Part shown: positions 1-6,331 of the stretch, piece by piece
Layout: each line of letters opens with the position of its first letter
Numbering within the stretch: the stretch's first letter is position 1
Source: an uncultured Acidobacteriota bacterium
GTDB lineage: Bacteria; Acidobacteriota; Terriglobia; Bryobacterales; Bryobacteraceae
NCBI GenBank assembly: GCA_937952345.1
Contig: CALFYN010000144.1
Coordinates: 1 to 8,153, forward strand
Direction of reading: 5' to 3'
Length of the DNA: 8,153 nucleotides
Program-made: the position numbers and the translations under genes
Notes under the pieces: generated by a model
The model's input: only the letters and a program-made list of their open reading frames with translations
Databases searched by the model: none
What the model was told of the DNA's origin: nothing

Positions 1-106
1 ACCAGTATCCAACTGCCTAGTTTCATAGTGCCCTCTTCAATATATCATCGACGCCCGAAAAGAGATGCGGGATCCATAACATTGAAATGTGGGCTATGTT
101 GGGGGT

Positions 107-111
107 AGGAG
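107..111 (+). promoter_or_regulatory. Shine-Dalgarno AGGAG that decides the start of the small ORF
   Basis: AGGAG lies 8 bases before a GTG at 120. The in-frame ATG codons at 87 and 96 have no purine-rich sequence at the right distance. This favours GTG 120 as the true start, a call based on spacing only. Confidence 0.5.
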
Positions 112-119
112 TACCCGCA

Positions 120-368
120 GTGGCCAGAGGTTGGGAATCGAAGGATGTCGCATCGCAGCAGGACTTGGCCGAGCAACGGGCACGGGATAAGGAGCGCCCC
201 CAGCTTACCGCGGAACAGCAGGAGTTACTGGCGCGGCGCGAGAGTTTGGTGCTCGACGAGAAACGGCTCCTCGGTGATTTGGAGAAGGCGCGTCACCCGA
301 GGCACCGCGAACAGCTCGAAGCTGCCCTGGCGCATATCCGTCAGAGATTGGCGGAGTTGGGCAGCTAG
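120..368 (+). CDS. Small charged helical protein of unknown function
   Basis: I do not recognise this gene. From GTG 120 it encodes 82 residues; from ATG 87 it would encode 93. It is rich in Glu, Arg, Leu and Ala with regularly spaced Leu (for example RRLAEL-like stretches at the C-terminus), which suggests a long amphipathic helix or coiled coil. There is no signal peptide, membrane segment or cysteine cluster. The GTG start is preferred because of the AGGAG at 107-111. It ends 25 bases before the dehydrogenase start and overlaps no other gene, so it could be the first gene of that unit. A competing reading frame over the same DNA (from 145) looks like the untranslated upstream part of the dehydrogenase frame. 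Whether the protein is made is uncertain, but its ordinary bacterial composition and plausible ribosome site support it. Confidence 0.5.
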   Translation: MARGWESKDVASQQDLAEQRARDKERPQLTAEQQELLARRESLVLDEKRLLGDLEKARHPRHREQLEAALAHIRQRLAELGS

Positions 369-393
369 GGCGCGCAGCAGCTATGATACCCTG

Positions 394-1512
394 ATGCCCA
401 TGTCCAAGAATCCTGTTTCCCGACGTGTTTTTGTGACTGCCGCAGGGGCAGCCCCAGCCGCTGCGCAGTCCGTAACCAGCCAGCGCCAACCCGTAGTGAC
501 TGCCACAAGCCTGCAATCGAACGTGAGGGCTCAGCAGGATCCTCTGAAGATCGTCACAATGTACCAGTTCGGGGCTGACGAGATACGGACGATTCAAGCT
601 GCTACGAAGGCCGCGAGAGTCGAGGTTATCCACTGCTCCACACGCGAGGAGTTTCGCAGCCGGCTGAAGGACGCAGAAGTTGTCTACGGTGACATCAAGA
701 GTGCTGAATTGGACCTTGCGCCGAAATTGCAGTGGATCCAGACCGGCGGGGCCGGGATGGAAGGGGTTCTCGACGAAGGGCATCGCAAGAGCCCAGTAGT
801 GATGACAAACTACGCGCGGACGTTCGCCCACGGTATCTCGGAAACGGCGATGGGGTTGCTGCTCGCACTAACGCGGGGGCTGGTGAAGTACTACATGCCG
901 CAGTTCTACAAGCGGTCGATGAAGCCCGTTGGGACGGTCAAGTCCGATCATCATGTGGAGTTGGCGGGGAAGACGATGGGAATTGTCGGGCTGGGCGGGA
1001 TCGGCAGCATGATCGCGCGGCGGGCGCATTGCGGTTTTGATATGCGGGTGGTAGCAACGGACGCCAAGCCGCTTCCGAAGCCGGAATATGTGGCTGAACT
1101 GCACGATCCTTCCTGGTTTGCGGAGATGGTGCCGCAAGTGGACGTTTTGGTGGCGGCGGCCCCGCATACCAAGGCGACGGAGCGCATGTTCAACGAACAA
1201 GTGTTTCGCAGAATGAAGAAAACCGCCTATTTTCTGGCGATGTCGCGGGGCAAGCTGTTCGACGACATGGCGCTGGTCAAGGCGCTGAAGGAAGGCTGGA
1301 TCGCAGGGGCTGGACTGGATGTGTTTCCACAGGAACCGCCGCCATCGAATCATCCCATTTTCGATTGCGAAAACGTGATCATGTCGGCGCACACGTCAGG
1401 GTGGAGTCCGGACCGGCAGGTGCGGCTGATCGCGCTGTTTGCGGAAAACGTTCGCCGGTACGTGGAAGGGCAGCCCTTGATCAACGTCGTCGACAAAGCT
1501 GCCGGGTACTGA
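394..1512 (+). CDS. D-2-hydroxyacid dehydrogenase (NAD-binding) with Tat signal
   Basis: The 372-residue product belongs to the D-isomer-specific 2-hydroxyacid dehydrogenase family, which interconverts 2-hydroxyacids and 2-oxoacids with NAD(P)(H). Residues 9-14 read SRRVFV, a twin-arginine motif, followed by a short Ala-rich stretch and AAA|Q at 22-25, a likely cleavage site. The substrate-domain motif TGGAGME precedes the Rossmann motif GLGGIG at 199-204. The catalytic set is visible: Arg285 (SRGKLFDD), Glu314 (29 residues later, in DVFPQEP) and His333 (SAHTSG). The frame is open upstream to 145, but the Tat motif fixes the start at ATG 394 or 400; neither has a good ribosome site. The hydrolase gene follows after 10 bases. 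The substrate cannot be told from sequence; the general fold resembles GhrA-like glyoxylate/hydroxypyruvate reductases. Export of an NAD enzyme is inferred from the signal and is untested. Confidence 0.88.
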   Translation: MPMSKNPVSRRVFVTAAGAAPAAAQSVTSQRQPVVTATSLQSNVRAQQDPLKIVTMYQFGADEIRTIQAATKAARVEVIHCSTREEFRSRLKDAEVVYGDIKSAELDLAPKLQWIQTGGAGMEGVLDEGHRKSPVVMTNYARTFAHGISETAMGLLLALTRGLVKYYMPQFYKRSMKPVGTVKSDHHVELAGKTMGIVGLGGIGSMIARRAHCGFDMRVVATDAKPLPKPEYVAELHDPSWFAEMVPQVDVLVAAAPHTKATERMFNEQVFRRMKKTAYFLAMSRGKLFDDMALVKALKEGWIAGAGLDVFPQEPPPSNHPIFDCENVIMSAHTSGWSPDRQVRLIALFAENVRRYVEGQPLINVVDKAAGY

Positions 1513-1522
1513 GGGCGAAACC

Positions 1523-2647
1523 ATGCGATCCATGATTCTCGGGCTCTTGTTGCAGAGTGCCGCCGCAGTGCCAGCCATCGGTCAAGGCGGCATCCTTCCG
1601 CCCCTTCCCGCTCCGCAGCGCATCCCCAGGCCGGCGGCCGCTTCCGAGGCTCCGTATACGCCGCAGGCCATCTTGCCAGGAGGTGTCGTGGTACCACTTT
1701 ATCCATCGAATTCGCCATTCCTCAAGGCGGAGCGGGTAAAGGAAGCCGAGCAGTACAACATGAGTCAAGCCGTACCGGGGCGGATCAGCAGCATTGTGAA
1801 TATTCACAATCCGTCGGTTGAATTTCATCCAGTTGAGCGGTCGATCAATAATGGCTCGGTGATCATTCTGGTGGCGGGCGGTGGCCACAACACGCTGAAC
1901 GTTGGGGGAGAAGCTGCGGACTTCGTACCTTTTTTCTACAACTACGGCATCAATACGGTGATTCTCCGGAACCGATTGCGGCGGGACGGGTATCAGCCGT
2001 TCACGGATGCGGTGAACGATGCGCTGCAGGCTGTTCGAGTGGTTCGTGGCTACGCCAAGGAGTGGAATATCGATTCCAACAAGATCGGGATTATTGGCTT
2101 TTCCGCCGGCGCCGAGCTTTCCTCCTCCGCTGCCGTTCAATACGAGGAGTTTGACAAGCGAAGCACAGGCGATCCGTTTGAAGGAATCAGTTCCCGCCCC
2201 GATTTCTCCGGCATCATCTACCCGGGGCCTACCCCATTCGCGCGGAATCGCACGGCCCCGCCGATCCCCAAGAACGTGCCTCCCGCCTTCCTCGCCACCG
2301 CCGGTTCCGGGGATCGGATGCATGCCATCTGGGCAATGGATTACTATTCGGTGATGCTAAGTCTGGGTGTGCCCAACATCGAGATGCATATTTATGGACA
2401 TGGGAGGCACCCGGGTGATCCGCTGCCGGACGGCACGCGGATGAGCGGAGGGTTGACGGACCGGAGAGGTATCCCGTTTGGTAGCTGGCAGCACCGGTTT
2501 ATCGACTGGATGCGCGACCTCGGTTTTCTGCAGAAGGCTGGGGAGGAAACGAAAGCTGCGCGGGACGTTGCAGATTTTGTGAAAAGCCCTCCACGCCCGC
2601 TTGGAGCCGGTCGCCCCCCCGCCGCCGCACCCAAGCCGGTTAATTAG
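1523..2647 (+). CDS. Secreted alpha/beta hydrolase (esterase-like)
   Basis: The 374-residue protein starts with a Sec-type signal: Met-Arg, a hydrophobic core at about 5-16 and a possible cut after AIG (18-20). GGGH at 119-122 fits an oxyanion-hole loop of the acetyl-xylan-esterase / BD-FAE-like hydrolases. GFSAG at 192-196 holds the nucleophile Ser194, Asp264 (in GSGDRM) is the likely acid, and His293 or His296 (GHGRH) the base. The C-terminal WQHRFIDWMRDLGFL (about 327-341) is typical of this esterase group. A Pro/Ala-rich tail of about 25 residues follows, encoded partly by a run of seven C (2614-2620) that is prone to slippage. It begins 10 bases after the dehydrogenase with GAGGG at 1511-1515 as the ribosome site, so the two are probably co-transcribed. 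An ester or acetylated-carbohydrate substrate is likely, but the exact one is unknown. Confidence 0.85.
   Translation: MRSMILGLLLQSAAAVPAIGQGGILPPLPAPQRIPRPAAASEAPYTPQAILPGGVVVPLYPSNSPFLKAERVKEAEQYNMSQAVPGRISSIVNIHNPSVEFHPVERSINNGSVIILVAGGGHNTLNVGGEAADFVPFFYNYGINTVILRNRLRRDGYQPFTDAVNDALQAVRVVRGYAKEWNIDSNKIGIIGFSAGAELSSSAAVQYEEFDKRSTGDPFEGISSRPDFSGIIYPGPTPFARNRTAPPIPKNVPPAFLATAGSGDRMHAIWAMDYYSVMLSLGVPNIEMHIYGHGRHPGDPLPDGTRMSGGLTDRRGIPFGSWQHRFIDWMRDLGFLQKAGEETKAARDVADFVKSPPRPLGAGRPPAAAPKPVN
1793..1810. repeat. 18-base perfect palindrome inside the hydrolase gene
   Basis: ATTGTGAATATTCACAAT is identical to its reverse complement over 18 bases. It lies within codons for Ser-Ile-Val-Asn-Ile-His-Asn. 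The core TGTGA-N4-TCACA recalls symmetric operators but has a 4-base spacer, not the 6-base spacer of CRP sites. A regulatory role is only a possibility. Confidence 0.6.
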
Positions 2648-2692
2648 AAACGAGTGAGGGGTTCTGCCAATCGATTCCGCGTGTAGCGGTGT

Positions 2693-4363
2693 ATGCTAAA
2701 TTCGGCAGTAGCGGACAATGCGGAGAAAAACGACTCCTGTCCCGCACTGTCTGTAAAGAGCCGCTACTTGCAATCGATCGGCAGATATCACATCTCACGG
2801 GAACTTGGCCGCGGGGCCATGGGTGTGGTGTATTTGGCGGAGGATCCTGCTATCGGCCGAAAGGTGGCCATCAAGACAATCAATCTCGACAATCTCAGCG
2901 AAGAAGGCCAGGAACAGCAACTGCGGGAGAGGCTGATTCGCGAAGCCAGGTCGGCGGGAATCTTGTCGCATCCGGGGATTGTGACGATCTACGACATCCA
3001 GCATTTCGATCACACGGCTGCCATTGTGATGGAGTTTGTGGAAGGAGTGACGCTGCTGGACCGGATGCTGAAAAGCGATCTTGCGCCTGGCGAGGTATTA
3101 GGTGTCTTGGAACAAACGGCTGCCGCGCTAGATTACGCGCACTCACGGGGCGTCCTGCATCGGGATATCAAGCCGGCGAATCTTATGTTTTCACCGGAAG
3201 GGCTGGTGAAGATTACGGATTTTGGCGTGGCGCGGCTCAATTCGCAAAAAACCGCAACCAGTGGAATGGTGATGGGGACGCCGTCGTACATGGCTCCGGA
3301 ACAGATCGCCAACAAGCCTCTGGGCCCAGCTACGGATCAGTTCTCGCTGGCTGTGCTCGCGTTCGAATTGATTGCGGGACAAAAGCCGTTCGCGGCGGAA
3401 TCCATTTCGGGGTTGCTGTACAACATCGTGTTTCAGGATCCGATTTCGGTGCGGACTTTGAATCCATCGCTGCCGCCCGCGGCGGAGACGGTGCTGCGAA
3501 AGGCATTGTCAAAAGAGCCGGCAGACCGGTATTCGAACTGCCTGGAATTCATCAAAGTTTTGAGAACAGCTTGTGAAACCAGGAAGACCTGGAAGCCCGT
3601 CAGAACGATCCGAGGGACTTCGCTTCCCACTCCGGTTTCTGTGCAGGCTCCCGGGATGGCCGTGGTTCCGTCCTCCGAGCCAATGGCGACATCCGCACCT
3701 GCCCCCGTTGCGAAGCGGAAGGAAATATCGTTGCCAGTCGCATTCGGGATTGGGTTCGCAACAATCGTAGCCGGATTCGCTACGTGGCACCTGACCCAAC
3801 CCGCACCGAAAGTAGCATTGACGACAGAGGCGGTTCCAGTCGCGAGGACTGTCACTCCTGGCCCAGCAGTTCCTGCTCCTGCAGTTGCAAGCCCTGCGCC
3901 CGCCGCTCCAACACCGGCACCGATAACCGCACCCGTTCCGGCCCGCCAAGTCGAACCCGCGGGACCAAGCACCTTCCCCATTGAATTCTCCTCCGAGCCG
4001 CTGCGAGCCACGGTTTCATTGGGAGATCAGAAATGTGTAACTCCTTGCACGCTCGATCTGCCCAAAGGGGATCAGTACGTAAGGGCGGAGTTGGAAGGAT
4101 ATAAGAATGCCATTCGCCTCGTGCGCGTTCCAGAGCAATTGGAGTTCGTGTTTACGATGCAGAAACAGGTGGGAGGCATTGAGGTTCGCGGGCCGGCAGG
4201 GGCAACGATCCTCGTCAATGGACAGCGTTGGAAGTCAAAAGCTCCCACTCGCCTGACGTTGCCGGTGGGCACCTACCGTCTCCAACTCGAGTTCGCGAAT
4301 GGGACACGGGATTTGGAAGAGGAAGTGGTGCTGACCGAAGGCAAGTTGATCCTGATCAACTGA
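2693..4363 (+). CDS. PknB-type Ser/Thr protein kinase with transmembrane segment and two PEGA domains
   Basis: The 556-residue protein has a cytoplasmic kinase domain at about 30-290. It shows the Gly-loop GRGAMGVV (39-46), VAIK Lys61, helix-C Glu84, HRDIKPAN (156-163, catalytic Asp158), DFG (176-178) and GTPSYMAPE (195-203), all expected for an active PknB/Hanks-type kinase that autophosphorylates on its activation loop. One membrane helix spans about 347-366. Outside it come a Pro/Ala-rich linker (about 367-425) and two PEGA-like beta domains, about 429-480 (with Cys448 and Cys452, perhaps a disulfide) and 494-556. PEGA modules are thought to sense or bind surface ligands. Start ATG 2693 has no clear ribosome site, and a small hairpin (CCGC...GCGG, 2677-2689) sits just before it. 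Neighbouring genes do not reveal its targets. Confidence 0.93.
   Translation: MLNSAVADNAEKNDSCPALSVKSRYLQSIGRYHISRELGRGAMGVVYLAEDPAIGRKVAIKTINLDNLSEEGQEQQLRERLIREARSAGILSHPGIVTIYDIQHFDHTAAIVMEFVEGVTLLDRMLKSDLAPGEVLGVLEQTAAALDYAHSRGVLHRDIKPANLMFSPEGLVKITDFGVARLNSQKTATSGMVMGTPSYMAPEQIANKPLGPATDQFSLAVLAFELIAGQKPFAAESISGLLYNIVFQDPISVRTLNPSLPPAAETVLRKALSKEPADRYSNCLEFIKVLRTACETRKTWKPVRTIRGTSLPTPVSVQAPGMAVVPSSEPMATSAPAPVAKRKEISLPVAFGIGFATIVAGFATWHLTQPAPKVALTTEAVPVARTVTPGPAVPAPAVASPAPAAPTPAPITAPVPARQVEPAGPSTFPIEFSSEPLRATVSLGDQKCVTPCTLDLPKGDQYVRAELEGYKNAIRLVRVPEQLEFVFTMQKQVGGIEVRGPAGATILVNGQRWKSKAPTRLTLPVGTYRLQLEFANGTRDLEEEVVLTEGKLILIN
4344..4361. repeat. Inverted repeat at the kinase stop codon, upstream of nikR
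   Basis: AGTTGATC and GATCAACT are perfect 8-base arms separated by two bases, ending at the first base of the kinase stop codon and 90 bases before nikR. As RNA it could form a 6-bp stem with a 6-base loop, but the nearest T run is about 14 bases away, so it is not a convincing terminator. It may be an operator or coincidence. Confidence 0.4.
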
Positions 4364-4450
4364 GTTATGAACCGCATTTTTCGTAGCACGAATTCCACAG
4401 GCGTATCACGGCTTGCGCAATCGTTCTTTGGCCGTTAATCTGACATACGC

Positions 4451-4867
4451 ATGGGTCAACTGAGCCGAATCGGCGTTGCTATCGACAGCGATCTGCTTCA
4501 GAAGTTCGATCAACTGATTGCCGGCAAGGGATACACGAACCGTTCGGAGGCATTTCGGGATTTGATCCGGGACGCCCTCGTGGAAAGACAAAGTGAAAAG
4601 CCCGATGCAATGGTGGTGGGCACGGTGACATTGGTCTACGACCACCATGTCCGTATGCTGGAAGAGAAATTGACCGAAATCCAGCACGAGGCTTTTCACA
4701 ATGTACTGTCGACGTTACATGTCCACCTGGATCACGATCATTGCCTCGAAGTGTTGATCCTGAAAGGAAAATCGGCGGCTGTCCGGAAACTGGCGGAGGT
4801 GCTGATCAGCACGAAGGGTGTGAAGCATGGACGCCTGACCATTACGACCTCGGGAGCTGGGCTTTGA
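4451..4867 (+). CDS. nikR: NikR nickel-responsive ribbon-helix-helix regulator
   Basis: The 138-residue protein matches the NikR length and layout. An N-terminal ribbon-helix-helix DNA-binding domain (about 1-45, with GYTNRSEAFRDLIRDAL) is followed by an ACT-like nickel-binding domain. The four square-planar nickel ligands of the family are present at the expected spacings: His79 (QHE), His90 and His92 (LHVH), and Cys98 (HCLEV). NikR proteins act as tetramers and bind operators when loaded with Ni(II), usually repressing nickel uptake or regulating nickel enzymes. No nickel transporter, urease or hydrogenase gene is near. No ribosome site precedes ATG 4451, yet the fold begins at residue 3, so the start is firm and translation may be leaderless or weak. 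The stop codon overlaps the acpS start (TTGA), which indicates translational coupling. Confidence 0.95.
   Translation: MGQLSRIGVAIDSDLLQKFDQLIAGKGYTNRSEAFRDLIRDALVERQSEKPDAMVVGTVTLVYDHHVRMLEEKLTEIQHEAFHNVLSTLHVHLDHDHCLEVLILKGKSAAVRKLAEVLISTKGVKHGRLTITTSGAGL
4852..4856 (+). promoter_or_regulatory. Ribosome site within nikR that sets the acpS TTG start
   Basis: GGGAG lies 7 bases before TTG 4864, inside the last nikR codons. No ATG or GTG lies close enough to give the conserved N-terminus of AcpS, so this site supports a TTG start overlapping the nikR stop. Confidence 0.6.
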
Positions 4868-5241
4868 TTCTCGGCACAGGGACCGATCTTGCGGAGGTGG
4901 ACCGAGTACGGAAAGCCATTGAGCGACATGGGGAGCGCTTCATCCAGCGCATCTGCACATCCCTGGAGATCGCCTATGTGGAGACGAAGGCGAACCGCTT
5001 CGAACGGTACGCCGCACGTTTTGCAGCAAAGGAAGCGGGCATGAAGGCGATCGGCACAGGGTGGCGGAGAGGTGTGGGGTGGCACGATTTCGAGGTAGTG
5101 AACTTGCCGACAGGCCGGCCTACACTGCGACTCAATGGCGTTGCCGCAGAGGTTGCCGCGAAGATGGGTGTACAACAGATTCACCTGTCTTTAACACACA
5201 CTAGGGATCAGGCATTGGCGTTCGTTATTCTCGAGGGGTAG
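4864..5241 (+). CDS. acpS: Holo-[acyl-carrier-protein] synthase (AcpS)
   Basis: AcpS transfers 4'-phosphopantetheine from CoA to apo-acyl carrier protein, activating ACP for fatty acid synthesis in the cytoplasm. From TTG 4864 the product is 125 residues, the usual size of the trimeric AcpS class. The family landmarks are visible: N-terminal ILGTGTDLAEVDR with the Mg-binding Asp8, RFAAKEA (52-58) with Glu57 and Lys56, and the C-terminal SLTHT (109-113) with His112. The open frame extends upstream to 4741, but that part only shadows nikR and does not look like AcpS. TTG overlaps the nikR TGA by two bases (TTGA) with a good GGGAG, so translation is probably coupled to nikR. The E1 alpha start follows about 60 bases later. 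Confidence 0.93.
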   Translation: MILGTGTDLAEVDRVRKAIERHGERFIQRICTSLEIAYVETKANRFERYAARFAAKEAGMKAIGTGWRRGVGWHDFEVVNLPTGRPTLRLNGVAAEVAAKMGVQQIHLSLTHTRDQALAFVILEG

Positions 5242-5249
5242 AAATCGCT

Positions 5250-5255
5250 TATACT
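5250..5255 (+). promoter_or_regulatory. Possible -10 element before the E1 genes
   Basis: TATACT matches TATAAT at five of six positions, 46 bases before the E1 alpha start. No convincing -35 box is found 16-18 bases upstream. It could give the E1 pair its own promoter, but the evidence is weak. Confidence 0.25.
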
Positions 5256-5301
5256 TGTCTGTTTGGGCTGTTCGAAGAGGCCCGAACTCGCAGGTAGCAC
5301 C

Positions 5302-6312
5302 ATGGCAGCCGTCAAGCTTGAAGCCGTTCCAACCGATCGCGGAGTCGAGGCAAAAGCCGAGCTTTCCCGCAAATTTCTCTACTACATGGCCCTCATGCGT
5401 GAGGTCGAAGAACGAATTGAACGGCGCCTATACCGCCAAGGCAAGGTGTTGGGCGGCGTGTACGTAGGACGCGGACAGGAGGCAATCCCGGTTGGTTCCG
5501 GCCTGGTGGCACGGCCTGACGATGTGCTCTTCCCGTCGCATCGGGATCTGGCGTTGTACTTCATCCGTGGCGTGCATCCGCGCAACGTGTTTGCTCAGTA
5601 CATGGGTCGAGTGGATGGGCTGACGCGGGGACGCGACGGCAACATGCACATGGGTGATTTGAGCAAGGGTTTGGTGGCCATCATCAGTGCGATGGCAGCA
5701 AGCGTGCCCGTGGCTGCGGGTGCCGCAATGGCGATGAAGTATCAGGGCAAAGATAGTGTGGCGCTAGTGTACTTCGGAGACGGAGCAACCAGCCGGGGCG
5801 ATTGGCATGAAGGGATCAACATGGCTTCCGTGCAGAAGGCTCCACTGGTGCTGCTCTGCAACAACAACCAATACGCCTATTCGACGCCACTCAGCAAGCA
5901 AATGGCCTGCAAGAATGTGGCGGACCGTGCGGCGGGATACGGGATTCCGGCGGAAATCGTGGATGGCAATGATCCGTTTGCGATTCATGAAGCGACGCGA
6001 CGCGCTGTGGACCATGCGCGGGCAGGAGAAGGGCCATACCTGATCGAGTGCAAGACGTTCCGCATGACCGGCCATTCCGCGCACGATCCAGCTGATTATG
6101 TACCCAAAACCTTGTTTGAGGAATGGGGAGCGCTATGCCCCATTCAGCGGATGCAGGATCGCATGGTGGAGGAACGCTGGGCCTCGCGGGATGAAGTGAA
6201 CGATATTCTCGCTCGAATCCGCAAGGAAACCGATGAGGCGATCGAGTGGGCGGAAAACAGCTTATTCCCTGATCCTGCCGAATTGACTGAACGAGTCTAC
6301 GAATCGAAATAG
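5302..6312 (+). CDS. 2-oxoacid dehydrogenase E1 subunit alpha (pdhA/bkdA-like)
   Basis: The 336-residue protein is the thiamine-diphosphate-binding alpha subunit of a two-gene E1. It would decarboxylate a 2-oxoacid and pass the acyl group to the lipoyl domain of E2. The ThDP/Mg motif is GDGATS (159-164) followed by CNNNQYA (186-192), with the family Asn pair at 188-189. GRGQEA (57-61) and the phospho-loop region with His258 (MTGHSAHD, 255-262) are also present. The frame is open from TTG 5263, but ATG 5302 has AGG seven bases upstream and gives a normal N-terminus. E1 beta follows 19 bases after the stop, so the two are co-transcribed and form an alpha2-beta2 enzyme. Sequence features do not separate pyruvate, branched-chain or acetoin type for this subunit. 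Confidence 0.92.
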   Translation: MAAVKLEAVPTDRGVEAKAELSRKFLYYMALMREVEERIERRLYRQGKVLGGVYVGRGQEAIPVGSGLVARPDDVLFPSHRDLALYFIRGVHPRNVFAQYMGRVDGLTRGRDGNMHMGDLSKGLVAIISAMAASVPVAAGAAMAMKYQGKDSVALVYFGDGATSRGDWHEGINMASVQKAPLVLLCNNNQYAYSTPLSKQMACKNVADRAAGYGIPAEIVDGNDPFAIHEATRRAVDHARAGEGPYLIECKTFRMTGHSAHDPADYVPKTLFEEWGALCPIQRMQDRMVEERWASRDEVNDILARIRKETDEAIEWAENSLFPDPAELTERVYESK

Positions 6313-6331
6313 TCCCCGGAGCCAGTGCAAC

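Noticed and set aside
145..393. N-terminal extension of the dehydrogenase frame
   Set aside because: The Tat motif begins at residue 9 from ATG 394, so a longer N-terminus would bury the signal. The upstream part overlaps the better-supported small ORF.
2689..3576. 295-codon frame overlapping the kinase
   Set aside because: Gly/Arg/Ser-rich translation with no motifs, in a shifted frame over the kinase catalytic domain.
3433..4011. Ala/Gly-rich 192-codon frame on the - strand
   Set aside because: It mirrors the Pro/Ala linker of the kinase in antisense. The low-complexity composition comes from the GC-rich repeats.
4364..4450. NikR operator of the E. coli type
   Set aside because: GTTATGA (4364-4370) and GTATCA/ACATAC pieces exist, but no pair has the GTATGA-N16-TCATAC spacing.
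4741..4863. N-terminal extension of acpS within nikR
   Set aside because: AcpS proteins begin with ILGTGTD at residue 2; the extension is just another frame of nikR.
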